Part shown: in pieces, positions 17,052 to 24,805 of the stretch
Layout of the letters: each line of letters begins with the position of its first letter
How positions within the stretch are numbered: the first letter of the stretch is position 1
NCBI RefSeq assembly: GCF_000416235.1
Contig: NZ_ATLO01000042.1
Span: forward strand, 248,001 to 312,000
DNA: 64,000 nucleotides
Source: Pseudomonas sp. CFII64
GTDB lineage: Bacteria; Pseudomonadota; Gammaproteobacteria; Pseudomonadales; Pseudomonadaceae
Direction: 5' to 3'
Made by a program: the position numbers and the translations under genes
Notes under the pieces: model-generated
What the model saw: only the letters and a program-made list of their open reading frames with translations
Database searches by the model: none
What the model was told of the DNA's origin: nothing

Positions 17052-18248
17052 TTAAACCACCCACCTGATCTTCGCCGGGAATCGGGCGACAAATGCTGTT
17101 CCCGCCTCCACAGTCGACGTCACGCTGAGGCTGCCGCCGTGTGCGCTGACAATCTGCGAGGCGATGTACAGCCCCAGGCCCAGCCCTTCCCCGCGCTGGC
17201 CTGCTTGCGAACGGGTAAACGGTTCGAACAGCAACGGCATCAGTTGCGTTGGAATCGGCGGCCCTTGGTTGACCACGCAGATCACGACCTCATCATTATC
17301 CGAATAGGCCCGAACCTCGACGGATGTTCCGTTTGCCCCATGAGTCACTGCGTTGCCGAGCAGGTTTGACAGCAATTGCGTGATACGCAACGCGTCACAG
17401 TAGATACCCGCGGGCAGGTCCAGTGAATGATCCAGGATTGCCAATGGGTGCGAGGCCTGGACTTCATCCAGCGTCAACTTGAGTATGTGCCCCAGATCGT
17501 CGACCAGTTGGCGCTTGACGGGAATGCCACCACCCATCCGTCCACGGGCGAAATCCAGGACATTCTCGATCAGGACGCCCATGCGTACCGAGCTGTTGCG
17601 GATGGCTGAAATCAGATTGAGTGAGCGCTTTTCCGTTGTTTTGCTTTGCAACAGGTCCGCGCTCATCCGGATTGCGCTCAAGGGCGTGCGCAAGTCGTGG
17701 CCCAGCACAGCAATGAACTGGTCGCGCAGCATGCCGGTTTCATTGGCGTTGACCAATGCCGCCTGGGTCGCTTCCAGGTTGCTCTGGGTATCGAGGCTCA
17801 TGGCAATCAACTGAGCGAACAGTGTGAGGGTCTTGACGATGGCGGGCGATTCAAGATTTGCCGGCACCGAATCAATCGCACATAACGTACCGAAGAACTC
17901 ACCGTTGCCTTTGATGATCGGGATGGAAATATAACTCTCCAGCCCATACAGCTTGGGGGTGTGGTGTGACGAGAAAATCGGATGCGCGCTGGCATGTCCG
18001 AAGATCACCGGCTTTTGGTGCTGCCGGATTTCATGACAAATGGTCGACTCCAGCACCAGTTCGCCACCGGGTTCCAAGCCGAAATTGATTGAGTCATCGA
18101 CGGCACACGCCACCCAGCTTTTTTCGGTGACCCTGGCGACAGCGGCGAAACGCATGCCGGTCAGGTGTTTGACCATGCTCAAAATGACCGGAACAGCCTC
18201 AATAGAGCCGACGGCTTCAATATCAACGGAGAATTCAGATCTGGGCAT
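17052..18248 (-). CDS. Soluble GAF-domain sensor histidine kinase
   Basis: A 398-residue kinase with no membrane segment. An N-terminal GAF domain (about 15-160; RFAAVARVTEKSWVACAV, ISIPIIKGNGEFFGTLCAID) is followed by HisKA with LGHDLRTPLSAIRMSADLL and a HATPase (NLLGNAVTHGANG, GEGLGLGLYIASQI). No response regulator is adjacent, so it is an orphan kinase in this window. It converges on the previous kinase gene with only 24 bases between stops. Ligand and partner are not recognisable. The ATG at 18248 has only a weak ribosome site. Confidence 0.88.
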   Translation of the reverse strand: MPRSEFSVDIEAVGSIEAVPVILSMVKHLTGMRFAAVARVTEKSWVACAVDDSINFGLEPGGELVLESTICHEIRQHQKPVIFGHASAHPIFSSHHTPKLYGLESYISIPIIKGNGEFFGTLCAIDSVPANLESPAIVKTLTLFAQLIAMSLDTQSNLEATQAALVNANETGMLRDQFIAVLGHDLRTPLSAIRMSADLLQSKTTEKRSLNLISAIRNSSVRMGVLIENVLDFARGRMGGGIPVKRQLVDDLGHILKLTLDEVQASHPLAILDHSLDLPAGIYCDALRITQLLSNLLGNAVTHGANGTSVEVRAYSDNDEVVICVVNQGPPIPTQLMPLLFEPFTRSQAGQRGEGLGLGLYIASQIVSAHGGSLSVTSTVEAGTAFVARFPAKIRWVV

Positions 18249-18360
18249 CGGTCAGCGGGTAAAGTGAACGGGGTGGCAAAGATTATCGTGAAACCTGTAG
18301 AGACGTCTAAACAAAGGTGATCGCGATCATCTGAAACACAGCCACTGCCAACGTTTTACC

Positions 18361-19242
18361 TCATGGAGTAATCGGCTTCTGTCGCATCAACTGCAGCAGT
18401 GGTTCGTATTCCGCATGGCTGGCAGGGACGATACCGGAAGCGTCCTGAGCTTTCAGAAAAGCTGCAAGGCCCTGCTGATCGTTCAGCATCGCGGCGCGAA
18501 TTCGCTCTTTCAGCAACGGACACAGGCTGCCGCCGAACACGTACGGATCGTAGTAGATCGGCGTCGAGCGCCACAGCACGTTGAACGTGTCGCGCGTGAT
18601 TCGCCCGCTGTTGAGGTATGCGTCAACCCGCACGCTGGCCACAAATGCCGCGTCTACCCTGCCGTCCAGCAGCGCATCCAGAGATTTGTCGTGGGAGCCT
18701 GAATACACCACAGAGCTGAAAAACCGGGTCAGCGGCAGCCCCGCTTGGGCCGAAAATTCGGCGTTGGGCACGACACTGCCTGAAGTGCTCGCCGGGTCGC
18801 TCAGGGCAACCTGAGTGCCGCGCAATCCCTCAAGGCTGCTGGCGTCCTGGCGACGCGTCAGCAGCAGCGACTGATAATGATGCCCGGCAGGGGTGAAGTA
18901 GCCGGGGCTTATGGTCAGGCTGGCAAACGGCTCGATGCGCGGGTCGCGCTGGCGCGCGAGGATGTAGGACGCCGGTCCAAGCCAGGCAATGTCGACGCCA
19001 CCGGAGACAATTGCATCGATCACGCTTTCATAGGAAGAAGCCGGGACGATTTCCACCGGAATGCCCAGCGCAGTGCTCAGCCGCGTCAGCAACGGCTGAT
19101 ACTCCAGCACCAGGACGTCCACGGTCTTGTTGGTCTTGGGGATGATTGCGAAGCGCAGACTCTGTTGATCGCACTCGGCATGAGCCAGGGTGCCGGACAG
19201 CAGCGATATCAGCAGAACACTTAAAGCAATTACTGCGCGCAT
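18361..19242 (-). CDS. PhnD-like periplasmic substrate-binding protein
   Basis: A 293-residue exported protein (signal peptide MRAVIALSVLLISLLSGTLAHA) of the phosphate/phosphonate-binding PhnD-like family: RFAIIPKTNKTVDVLVLEYQPL at the start, then SGGVDIAWLGPASYIL, GTQVALSDPASTSGSVVPN and SGSHDKSLDALLDGRVDAAFV. No ABC permease or ATPase gene is near. Instead it overlaps the end of a GGDEF-EAL gene by 13 bases, so it is co-translated with that cyclic-di-GMP enzyme and probably acts as its periplasmic ligand sensor rather than in transport. GGAAAAAG precedes the start. Family assignment is good; the sensor role is inference. Confidence 0.85.
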   Translation of the reverse strand: MRAVIALSVLLISLLSGTLAHAECDQQSLRFAIIPKTNKTVDVLVLEYQPLLTRLSTALGIPVEIVPASSYESVIDAIVSGGVDIAWLGPASYILARQRDPRIEPFASLTISPGYFTPAGHHYQSLLLTRRQDASSLEGLRGTQVALSDPASTSGSVVPNAEFSAQAGLPLTRFFSSVVYSGSHDKSLDALLDGRVDAAFVASVRVDAYLNSGRITRDTFNVLWRSTPIYYDPYVFGGSLCPLLKERIRAAMLNDQQGLAAFLKAQDASGIVPASHAEYEPLLQLMRQKPITP

Positions 19243-21554
19243 GCTTTTTCCATCGCATTGGTAAAGGGGGGATATTCATCGAGCTGGGCCGAAGACAGCG
19301 GTCGACTGAAGTGATAGCCCTGAACCATGTCGCAGCCGGCCAGCTTCAGGCAAATGACCTGCTCGCGGGTTTCCACGCCTTCGGCAACCACTTCCAGCCC
19401 CAGGCGTTTGGCCAGAATGATGGTCGAGGCGACGATGGGATTGTCGTCCGGGCTGTTGGACAGCGGCGCAATCACCGCGCGATCAATCTTCAACTTGGTC
19501 AGCGGCAGCGATTGCAGATGGGCGAAACCGGCATAACCCTGGCCAAAGTCGTCCAGGCTGATGGCCAGGCCTGCGGCACGCAGGGATCTCAGGTGCTCGA
19601 TGCCCTGCCCTTCATGATCCAGCACCGAGGTCTCGGTAATTTCCAGCTCCAGTTGCTGCGGCTCGATGTCGTAGCGTTCAAGTTCGCTGAGGAGCTTTTG
19701 GCTGAAGTCAGCCTGGCGCAGTTGTAGCGCCGAGATATTGATTGCCAGTCGTGCGCGATTGCCCTGTGCCTGCCAGCGCTCCAGATCTTCACACGCCAGA
19801 CGCAGCACTTCCCAGCCGAGGGCGATGATGAAACCGCTGCGTTCAGCCAGGGAGATAAACCGATCCGGATAGAGCAATCCAAAGTCGGGGTGCTGCCAGC
19901 GCACCAATGCCTCGTAGCTTTCCACGAGCATGGAGTCCAGGCGGATCTGCGGCTGGTAGTGAAGCACAAACTGGCGCTCGCTCAACGCCCCGGCGAAGGC
20001 CTGCTCCAGGGTGAACTCCTTGATGTCTGCGACGTTGAGCGAAGGATCAAAGTACCGATATTGTCCGCGCCCCGCTCTTTTCGCCGAATACATCGCCGCA
20101 TCAGCGCAGCGGATCATGCCCTCGACGTCCTGACCGTCGCGTGGACAAATACTCACGCCGACACTGGGACTGGTGCTGAGCTCATGTTCTTCCAGGGAAT
20201 ATACTGCTGAAAGCTTGTCCACCAGCATGCGAGCCCAGGCGTCGATCTGTTCTTCGCTTCGCTCTCCGGCCAACAGTACGACAAATTCGTCGCCACCAAA
20301 GCGCGCCGCTGCGTCGCATGGCTCCAGCAAGCGACTGATGCGTCCGGCAATCGCCTGCAACAGCAAATCACCGGTTCGATGACCGAGGGAATCATTGATC
20401 GATTTGAAGCGGTCCATATCGATGAACAGAATCGCCAGCAACTGCCGTTTGCCACGCTGTCGGGTCAGCACCTGTGTGGCAACCTCCATGAACTGGCGCC
20501 GGTTGTGCAGACCGCTCAAGTGGTCTGTGGCGGCAGCATGGCTGCTGCGCCGGTGCTCTTCCTCCAGCCGGGTAATCAGGTCCTGGTTGATCTGCTGGGC
20601 CTGTTCCAATGCCGCGAACGCTTCCTGACGTCTGTTCAAAACGCGCAGGGTCCAGATCAGGCTGCCCAGAATGAACAGCGTCATACAGAGATTCAGCCAG
20701 AGCTGCCGCTCATAGGTGAGTTGCGCTGGAGCAAGGATTTCGTCGCGCTCTTGACTGACGATGACGCTGAAACCGCGCTGTGAAGTGCGCCGATACAGGC
20801 TCTGGAATTGCGCGCTGGAGGAATATTGGCTGATTTCCCCGGATTCACTGCCGCTGCTCGGCAATTGCGGGCTGAGGACCGCGCCGGAAACCACAACGCC
20901 GCTGCTGGTCAGCCGCAAGCGCTCGTGGCCGCCGCTATCGAGCAGACGCATCATGCCGCTGCGTCCCAGATCAATGTGCTCGAAGAGTGCCGCCAAATAG
21001 CCGATATCCAGCTGTACCAGGAGGATGCTGTCGAGCTCCCGCATCGAAGGATCGGCCAATGGCAACAGGAACGGCAGGCGCCAGCTCGGCGGTGCGGATT
21101 CGTTGGGTGAGTCGGACAAGCCCGGCAGGTAGGGCTTGAGGCCGTTGCGATCAATGTGACGTTGCAGTTGCGCCAGCCAATCCCCGGACAGTTGCTGTGG
21201 CTCGTCAACATGAGTGCCGGAAAGCAGGCGGCCATCGCGGCTGTACAGGCTCATGCGTTTAAGCACAGGGTCTTCGGCAAGCATGCGCACCAAACCCCAA
21301 CTGCGTTGGTCCCGGTCTTCAATATCGCTGCGCGCAACCTTGCCGATGGCCTGGGCGCGGTCGACCAACTGGCGCAGGTTTTCTGCGGCTATCGTGGCCA
21401 GGTTCAAATGTTCGGCGGCCTTGGCTGCCAGCGCTTCGTCACGGGAAGTAGCTTTCTGCTGGAAAAACAGCCCCCACAGAAATACCAGCGTGGCCACACA
21501 CAGCATCACCAGGAGCAGTCGCAACAGGCTCAGCGAGGAAGAAAACAGGCGCAT
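19230..21554 (-). CDS. Membrane GGDEF-EAL cyclic-di-GMP protein
   Basis: A 774-residue protein: membrane helix at about 10-30, a periplasmic sensor (about 30-275), second helix near 280-300 (LWLNLCMTLFILGSLIWTL), a GGDEF domain (RFGGDEFVVLLAG, about 420) and an EAL domain (SYEALVRWQHP, about 545; LEITETSVLDHEG; SLDDFGQGYAGF; EGVETREQ). Both motifs are intact, so synthesis or hydrolysis of cyclic-di-GMP is possible. The product-inhibition site RxxD five residues before GGDEF reads EPCD, so the I-site is absent. The ATG at 21554 has GGAAGAA upstream; a GTG lies one codon earlier. The next gene, a PhnD-like binding protein, starts 13 bases before this stop. Confidence 0.92.
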   Translation of the reverse strand: MRLFSSSLSLLRLLLVMLCVATLVFLWGLFFQQKATSRDEALAAKAAEHLNLATIAAENLRQLVDRAQAIGKVARSDIEDRDQRSWGLVRMLAEDPVLKRMSLYSRDGRLLSGTHVDEPQQLSGDWLAQLQRHIDRNGLKPYLPGLSDSPNESAPPSWRLPFLLPLADPSMRELDSILLVQLDIGYLAALFEHIDLGRSGMMRLLDSGGHERLRLTSSGVVVSGAVLSPQLPSSGSESGEISQYSSSAQFQSLYRRTSQRGFSVIVSQERDEILAPAQLTYERQLWLNLCMTLFILGSLIWTLRVLNRRQEAFAALEQAQQINQDLITRLEEEHRRSSHAAATDHLSGLHNRRQFMEVATQVLTRQRGKRQLLAILFIDMDRFKSINDSLGHRTGDLLLQAIAGRISRLLEPCDAAARFGGDEFVVLLAGERSEEQIDAWARMLVDKLSAVYSLEEHELSTSPSVGVSICPRDGQDVEGMIRCADAAMYSAKRAGRGQYRYFDPSLNVADIKEFTLEQAFAGALSERQFVLHYQPQIRLDSMLVESYEALVRWQHPDFGLLYPDRFISLAERSGFIIALGWEVLRLACEDLERWQAQGNRARLAINISALQLRQADFSQKLLSELERYDIEPQQLELEITETSVLDHEGQGIEHLRSLRAAGLAISLDDFGQGYAGFAHLQSLPLTKLKIDRAVIAPLSNSPDDNPIVASTIILAKRLGLEVVAEGVETREQVICLKLAGCDMVQGYHFSRPLSSAQLDEYPPFTNAMEKACAQ

Positions 21555-21765
21555 CACTACGATTCTTCCAGCCGCGAGAAAGCGCCAAATTACTCCCGGT
21601 ATGTAACGGAATTATTACAGTCGGACTCATGCTGCTGCCAAGCCTGATCCGGATCGACTTTCGAACCGAAAGCCCGCTGCTACGCCCGTCGCAGTCGCTA
21701 CATACTTACTGCCTGCTCATCGGCCCAGGCCTTCATTCTTCCTGCTCACGCCGCACACTTTGAAT

Positions 21766-21784
21766 ATACATATCGAATATGCAT
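21766..21784. promoter_or_regulatory. Imperfect palindrome at the brnT start, candidate BrnA operator
   Basis: ATACATAT (21766-21773) and ATATGCAT (21777-21784) are inverted with one mismatch around CGA. The palindrome ends one base before the brnT ATG, where a ribosome-binding site would normally be. Confidence 0.45.
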
Positions 21785-21785
21785 A

Positions 21786-22064
21786 ATGATTTTCAGAATC
21801 CAGTTTGACCCTGCCAAAGCCCGAAAAAACCTGCTTAAACACAAGGTTCGCCTCGCTGATGCAGAAACCGTTTTGTACGACGAGCATGCACTGACAGTAG
21901 AAGACAACGATCACGACGAACCGCGCTGGATCACCATTGGAGACAGCGGTACGGGGCAGATTCTGGTGGTGGCGTACACCTATCGAGATCCGAACTTCAT
22001 CAGATTGATCTCAGCCAGGAAGGCTAGCGCCCACGAAATCAATCTTTACAAAGGCAATGACTGA
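21786..22064 (+). CDS. brnT: BrnT-family ribonuclease toxin
   Basis: A 92-residue type II toxin of the BrnT family, related in fold to RelE-type ribonucleases. Family features: FDPAKARKNLLKHKVRLADAETVLYD, the later TIGDSGTGQILVVAYTYR, and IRLISARKAS near the end. In known systems BrnT stops translation and is neutralised by BrnA. The ATG at 21786 has no visible ribosome-binding site; an imperfect palindrome occupies that position. The stop overlaps the brnA ATG by one base. The pair is more AT-rich than neighbouring genes, consistent with acquisition by transfer. Confidence 0.93.
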   Translation: MIFRIQFDPAKARKNLLKHKVRLADAETVLYDEHALTVEDNDHDEPRWITIGDSGTGQILVVAYTYRDPNFIRLISARKASAHEINLYKGND

Positions 22065-22414
22065 TGAAAGAGCATTACGACTTTAGCAACGCCAAACGCG
22101 GACCGGTTGCACCCGTCAAGGGCAAGCGCCGCATCACGATTATGCTGGACGATGTGGTGCTTCAGGCGGCGCGGGAACGTGCCGACGAGCAAGGTATCGG
22201 CTACCAGACACTGATCAATGGATTGTTACGGCAGATGTTGAAGGTTGATAGCAAACATGAGGCAACAGAAAAACGCCTGCTGAGTACGGGGGAGGAATTG
22301 AGCGTGACCGCTTTCAATCGCCGTGAAGTTGAAGCACTGGAGGCTCAGCTAAACAGCATGGCCAGCTCACTTCATGAGCTTTTAAGCGATCACAGAAAAG
22401 TCTCGTCGACCTGA
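22064..22414 (+). CDS. brnA: BrnA-family antitoxin
   Basis: A 116-residue antitoxin. After a basic, unstructured N-terminus (KRGPVAPVKGKRRITIML) comes a ribbon-helix-helix-like DNA-binding segment (LDDVVLQAARERADEQGIGYQTLINGLLRQML). It is longer than many BrnA proteins, with a C-terminal helical tail (REVEALEAQLNSMASSLHELL) that could form a coiled coil for oligomerisation or BrnT contact. It is coupled to brnT by a one-base overlap and probably represses the operon through the palindrome at 21766-21784. Confidence 0.88.
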   Translation: MKEHYDFSNAKRGPVAPVKGKRRITIMLDDVVLQAARERADEQGIGYQTLINGLLRQMLKVDSKHEATEKRLLSTGEELSVTAFNRREVEALEAQLNSMASSLHELLSDHRKVSST

Positions 22415-22492
22415 GACATAGTGGCCAAGGCCCAGCCAGCCGCGTGGGGCTGACCAGGCTCAAGCGTTCCACACCTGATGAAACCCTCGAAA

Positions 22493-23740
22493 TTACGGCG
22501 CGGCATCTTCCTGAGACAACTGCGTAATCAACGCCACGGTCAGGTAAAGCCTCGGAGCAATGCTCGACAGTTCGATGTATTCATCATCGGCGTGCAAGCC
22601 GGCACCGACGACGCCCATGGTTTCCAGCACAGCCGGTTTGGCGCTGTCCGGCACGTAGGCATAGCCTGCATCGGTGCCAAAACGCATGGCGATCGGCTCA
22701 ATGTTGTGACCGATTTCGCCATAAAGCGCCTGGGCGGTTTTTGCCAGCTGCTCGGAGCCCGGATTTTTCGCCAGAGGTGGGCGGCCTTTTTCCAGGCGCA
22801 ACGTCACTTCAGTGCCATCAATGAGTTTTTTTGCCACGATGCGTTGGGCGTCGGCAAGTACCCGGTCGGTTTCACTCAGGTCGGAGTAACGCATATCAGC
22901 CTCGGCCGCGGCGCTGGATGGAATGATGTTGCGTTTCTCACCGCCTTTGATCAGCGTCCAGTTGACCGTGGTGCCTTTGGCCGGATCGCCCAGATCCTTG
23001 AGCTGCAACATCTGGTGCGCCAGTTCCATGGCCGCATTGTGCCCGGCTTCAGGCGCGGAACCGGCGTGAGATGACTTGCCCTTCACGTCGAGAATCAGAC
23101 CGTTGATGCCGTTGGTGGCGACGGTGACCGCGTCTCGGTCCGGCGGCTCGTACGAGAACACATAGTCGTGCTGGCGGGCCAGTTCGGCGATTATTTTCTT
23201 CGAACCGGCGGACCCCGTTTCCTCATCCGGGTTGAACAGCACCGTGAGGGTGCCGAAATCCGTGAATTTCTGCTCCTGCAGCAGTCGCAATGAATGCAGA
23301 ATCATCGCCACCCCGCCTTTGGCGTCAGCTACGCCAGGACCGTAGGCCCGCTCGCCGTCAACTTTGAACGGACGTTTCGCAGCCGTACCGGGCCCGAACA
23401 CCGTGTCGTAGTGGACCATCAGCAGAAAGTTCTTGTTGCCCGTGCCTTTGAGGGTGCCGACGATGTTGTCACCCGCGGATGGAGTCGCAGGCGTCGTGGT
23501 GACTTCAGCTCCCAAGGCTTTGAGCCGCTCGACCAACACTGCGCTGACGGTTTTCAAGCCCGGCGCCTGGCCGGTTCCGGTATCAATGTCCACCAGCTGT
23601 TTGACGGTCGCAAGATAAGACTTTTGTTCAGCCTCGGCTTTTTTCAGCAATTGAGCCGGCGCCAGGTCGTTAGCGAACGCCGTACAGGACAACAATGAAA
23701 ACGCGAGCGCGGCGGCGATGGGTGAGCGTCGAATAAGCAT
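22493..23740 (-). CDS. Exported M20 metallopeptidase, glutamate carboxypeptidase (CPG2-like)
   Basis: A 415-residue zinc peptidase close to Pseudomonas carboxypeptidase G2, which removes C-terminal glutamate from folates and related compounds. A signal peptide (MLIRRSPIAAALAFSLLSCTAFA) directs it to the periplasm. Zinc/catalytic segments: LMVHYDTVFG (His), GPGVADAKGGVAM (bridging Asp), NPDEETGSAG (catalytic Glu pair), SYEPPDRDAV (ligand) and GAGLHADDEYIEL (His). The dimerisation domain (KGKSSHAGSAPEAGHNA) is present. AAGGAA precedes the start. It stands alone between the brnTA pair and a divergent glutathione transferase. The exact natural substrate is uncertain. Confidence 0.92.
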   Translation of the reverse strand: MLIRRSPIAAALAFSLLSCTAFANDLAPAQLLKKAEAEQKSYLATVKQLVDIDTGTGQAPGLKTVSAVLVERLKALGAEVTTTPATPSAGDNIVGTLKGTGNKNFLLMVHYDTVFGPGTAAKRPFKVDGERAYGPGVADAKGGVAMILHSLRLLQEQKFTDFGTLTVLFNPDEETGSAGSKKIIAELARQHDYVFSYEPPDRDAVTVATNGINGLILDVKGKSSHAGSAPEAGHNAAMELAHQMLQLKDLGDPAKGTTVNWTLIKGGEKRNIIPSSAAAEADMRYSDLSETDRVLADAQRIVAKKLIDGTEVTLRLEKGRPPLAKNPGSEQLAKTAQALYGEIGHNIEPIAMRFGTDAGYAYVPDSAKPAVLETMGVVGAGLHADDEYIELSSIAPRLYLTVALITQLSQEDAAP

Positions 23741-23907
23741 GCTGGTTCCTTCAGATCATTGCGAATTGAAGCCCCATCTTTACCCATCGATCCCCTCAAT
23801 GCCACCCACTGCTGCGCGCGCAGACGCAACCGTTCAAAAAATACCGGGCACTCGTCGCCACTCGTGCAGTCTGCTTAAGACACTTAAAACTTGTCGCTGG
23901 AGACCTC

Positions 23908-24534
23908 ATGATCACCGTCCACCACCTCAACAACTCCCGCTCGCAACGCATTCTCTGGTTACTGGAGGAGTTGGGCCTGCCCTACGAGATCAAACGCTAC
24001 CAGCGTGATCCGAAAACCAATCTCGCCCCGCCGGAACTCAAGGCCATTAACCCGCTCGGCAAGTCCCCGGTGCTCGAAGACGGTCCCCATGTACTGATCG
24101 AGTCAGGTGCCATCGTCGACTACCTGATCCGCCGTCACGGCAATGGCGCATTGCAACCGGACCCTGCGTCCGCCACCTACGACGAGTACGTTCAGTGGCT
24201 GCACTTTGCCGAAGGCTCGGCAATATTGCCGCTGATGCTCAACCTCTACGTCGGTCGCCTGGGTGATGCGGGTGCGCCGCTGCTGCCGCGCATCAACTCG
24301 GAACTGGATAATTACCTCGGCTACCTGAACACCGCCCTGGGCCTGACGCCGTATCTGGTCGGTGAAGCACTGAGCGGCGCCGACATCCAGATGAGCTTCA
24401 TCGGCGAGTTCGCCAAAGCCCAGGGCAAAGTTGGCCCGTACCCGCATCTGGCGGCTTGGGTAGAGCGGTTTCAGGCGCGACCGGCCTACAAAAAGGCGAT
24501 CAGCCGGGGCGGCGAGTACGCGTTCGCGAAGTAA
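23908..24534 (+). CDS. Glutathione S-transferase
   Basis: A 208-residue GST. The N-terminal thioredoxin-like half has NNSRSQRILWLLEELGLPYE (the Ser/Arg region binding glutathione) and NPLGKSPVLEDGPHVLIESGAIVDYL (cis-Pro and the Glu-Ser glutathione contacts). The helical C-terminal half ends in AWVERFQARPAYKKA. CTGGAGACC precedes the ATG. It is divergent from the carboxypeptidase gene and followed by REP-like palindromes. The xenobiotic or endogenous substrate is unknown. Confidence 0.93.
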   Translation: MITVHHLNNSRSQRILWLLEELGLPYEIKRYQRDPKTNLAPPELKAINPLGKSPVLEDGPHVLIESGAIVDYLIRRHGNGALQPDPASATYDEYVQWLHFAEGSAILPLMLNLYVGRLGDAGAPLLPRINSELDNYLGYLNTALGLTPYLVGEALSGADIQMSFIGEFAKAQGKVGPYPHLAAWVERFQARPAYKKAISRGGEYAFAK

Positions 24535-24590
24535 GCGGGCAAGATTCCCCCACCTCTAACCGACACCCGTTGCAGCGGGCGGCGTTCCGA

Positions 24591-24664
24591 CTTGCCCGCG
24601 AATCAGACGTCTCGGTAGCCCTGCTCTACCGCGTTCGTTCTTCGCGGGCGAGCCTCGCTCCAAC
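24591..24664. repeat. Inverted pair of REP-type palindromes (REPIN)
   Basis: CTTGCCCGCGAA at 24591-24602 is inverted relative to TTCGCGGGCGAG at 24641-24652, which continues to 24664 as a fuller REP unit. The 24-base right unit differs at only two positions from a single copy at 38643-38666. Typical Pseudomonas intergenic repeats. Confidence 0.75.
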
Positions 24665-24703
24665 GAGCGTTGTTTGAGAAATGTGAAAATTTCGTTATTG
24701 ACT

Positions 24704-24722
24704 GATAACAATTTGCAATCAC
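24704..24722 (+). promoter_or_regulatory. Weak candidate Fur box before the TonB receptor
   Basis: Starting at GATAAC the 19 bases match the Fur consensus at 11 positions by my count, in an AT-rich stretch about 85 bases before the receptor start. Iron control would be expected for a siderophore receptor, but the match is weak. Confidence 0.3.
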
Positions 24723-24805
24723 GCCTGATAGTATTTGCGCCTAAGAATCAGTCGTATTGCCATGGAGGCACTTCACCATTTTCCTGCACTTCAGGTATTC
24801 GCCCC

